Shown: positions 6,857 to 7,779 of the stretch, piece after piece
Position numbering within the stretch: position 1 is the stretch's first letter
Layout: each line of letters begins with the position of its first letter
Assembly: GCA_039812685.1 (NCBI GenBank)
Contig: JBDIBB010000171.1
Span: 1-7,779 of the forward strand
Direction of reading: 5' to 3'
DNA length: 7,779 bases
DNA from: JBDIBB01 sp039812685
GTDB lineage: Bacteria; Acidobacteriota; Vicinamibacteria; Vicinamibacterales; JAFNAJ01
Made by a program: the position numbers and the translations under genes
The notes under the pieces: generated by a model
The model's database searches: none
What the model was told of the DNA's origin: nothing
Seen by the model: the letters and a program-made list of their open reading frames with translations, nothing else

Positions 6857-7779
6857 GCGTGCTCTCCGCCGCGCAGCGCCGGGCCGTGCTGATCCAGTGC
6901 GGCGCCGACGCGGCGCTGACCGCCTCGCTGCTGGAGTACGGCGAGTCGCCGTACCAGCCTGAGTCGGCCACCGGCGGCGAGGCGGCCGGCGACGAACCGC
7001 ACGTGGCCGTCTGGGAGATCTACCGCGCGCGCGCGGCGGAAGTCGGCGCCTTCGCCGCGCTGCGCGAGCGGTTCGCACAGCTCCGGTTTCCCGTCGCCGA
7101 GGGAATGAGCCGGGAGCCGGCGTACCGCGCGGCGACGCTGCGCGGCGAGTTCGGCGAGGCCGAGGCCTGGGCGCCGGGCCTGGAGCTGAGACAGCCCGAC
7201 GGCCTCACGCTGGAGATCGCGCAGAGCGCCGCCGGCCGCGTGCCGGTGCTGATCGTCGCGGAGCGGGCCGACTTCGAGGCGCTCGTCCGGGCGTTCACCG
7301 AGCGCAACGAGCCCGCCGGCGTGCCGGCGTCGATGGGCGCCTGCCTCGTCAGCGGGCTGATCAACTGGCACCGCATCGCGTTGTACCGCGATGAGTGGGC
7401 GCGCAACGACGACGATGGATCGGATGCCGGCTGGGCGATGGAGTTCAAGACGCTGGTGTCGCGCAAGGCGCTCTACCAGGATCGCCTGGTGCTGCTCAGC
7501 TCAGGCCCTTACAGCGCCGTTCCCGCCGGCGAGTGTGGGGGCGCGCCCGGCGACTGGCCCGCGCGATCCGTGCTGATCCGCCGCGAGCACGAGCTGTTCC
7601 ACTACTTCACCTACCGGCGGTTCGGGCGCATCCGCACCCACGTGTTCGACGAACTGCTCGCCGACTTCGCGGGCCTCGTCGGCGCCGATGGCGTCTATCG
7701 CGCCGGGCTCGCCCTGCGGTTCCTCGGCCTCGACCGCTTCCCGGCCATCAGAGACGACGGCCGCTTCCTGAATTACGTG
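6853..7779 (+). CDS. Putative zinc metalloprotease-like protein with HELFH motif (3' end outside window)
   Basis: An open frame of 309 codons runs to the last base without a stop, so the gene is incomplete at its 3' end. The proposed GTG start (6853) overlaps the previous stop in a GTGA arrangement; GTG 6859 (codon 3) is an equally possible start, and GGCAGG at 6843-6848 could serve either. No signal peptide or membrane segment is seen. Residues 246-250 read HELFH, in the context RREHELFHYFTYRRFG, the HExxH zinc-binding motif. Seventeen residues after His250 comes Glu267 in DELLADFAG, which resembles the NExxxD third-ligand segment of thermolysin-like gluzincins. Conserved-looking stretches before it are MGACLVSGLINWHRI (161-175) and LYQDRLVLLSSGPYSAVP (207-224). 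I cannot name the family with confidence. Overlap with the exporter gene implies a role in the same peptide system, such as precursor trimming, product processing or self-protection; this is not shown by the sequence. Confidence 0.8.
   Translation, partial: MSVLSAAQRRAVLIQCGADAALTASLLEYGESPYQPESATGGEAAGDEPHVAVWEIYRARAAEVGAFAALRERFAQLRFPVAEGMSREPAYRAATLRGEFGEAEAWAPGLELRQPDGLTLEIAQSAAGRVPVLIVAERADFEALVRAFTERNEPAGVPASMGACLVSGLINWHRIALYRDEWARNDDDGSDAGWAMEFKTLVSRKALYQDRLVLLSSGPYSAVPAGECGGAPGDWPARSVLIRREHELFHYFTYRRFGRIRTHVFDELLADFAGLVGADGVYRAGLALRFLGLDRFPAIRDDGRFLNYV

Noticed and set aside
4334..7078. 914-codon antisense ORF
   Set aside because: It lies opposite the exporter's conserved transmembrane and ATPase coding region and is rich in Arg/His/Ala/Gln. 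This is the usual shadow of a high-GC gene, with no recognisable domain.
7391..7576. 61-codon + strand ORF inside the HExxH gene
   Set aside because: It overlaps, in another frame, a longer open frame with a convincing metalloprotease motif.

Overview
The window holds the export end of an NHLP/NHLM-type (nitrile-hydratase-leader / Nif11-leader) ribosomal peptide secretion operon, entirely on the + strand and packed head to tail. The DNA is very GC-rich with strongly G/C-biased third codon positions, which is why long meaningless ORFs appear on both strands. This base composition, together with FHA domains and DDATR-type linkers next to an NHLP exporter, would suit a high-GC soil or sediment bacterium such as an Acidobacteriota (Vicinamibacteria-like), Myxococcota or similar lineage. 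That placement is an inference; no marker gene is present.

Layout: (1) positions 1-77 are the last 24 codons of an upstream gene, probably the HlyD-like membrane-fusion subunit of the same exporter. (2) 93-2333 encodes a 746-aa exporter with an intact C39 leader peptidase, a transmembrane domain and an ABC ATPase. (3) A 62-nt gap holds a 19-codon mini-ORF and a small hairpin over the next ribosome binding site. (4) 2396-6856 encodes a 1486-aa second exporter subunit. Its last ~960 residues are the usual peptidase-less NHLP permease/ATPase. Its first ~520 are an unusual addition: two FHA (phosphothreonine-binding) domains, then a Pro/Ala-rich linker carrying seven near-identical (D/E)DAT motifs. 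(5) From 6853 to the window end, overlapping the previous stop codon, runs an unfinished gene for a protein with an HELFH zinc-protease motif.

How they may work together: the two ABC proteins each have a full set of ATPase motifs and would form a heterodimer in the inner membrane. The first removes the leader of a peptide precursor behind a double-Gly-type site, and the HlyD-like subunit links the pair to the periplasm or outer membrane. The FHA domains and the threonine ladder suggest that a Ser/Thr kinase encoded elsewhere controls assembly, clustering or activity of the exporter. The HExxH protein may act on the peptide or on a partner; its role is unknown. No precursor peptide, modification enzyme or kinase lies in the window.

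The most notable candidate for something undescribed is this FHA-FHA-(DAT)7-NHLP exporter fusion. It resembles in principle the mycobacterial Rv1747 ABC transporter, which has two FHA domains and phosphothreonine sites, but it has a different domain order and a different transporter class.
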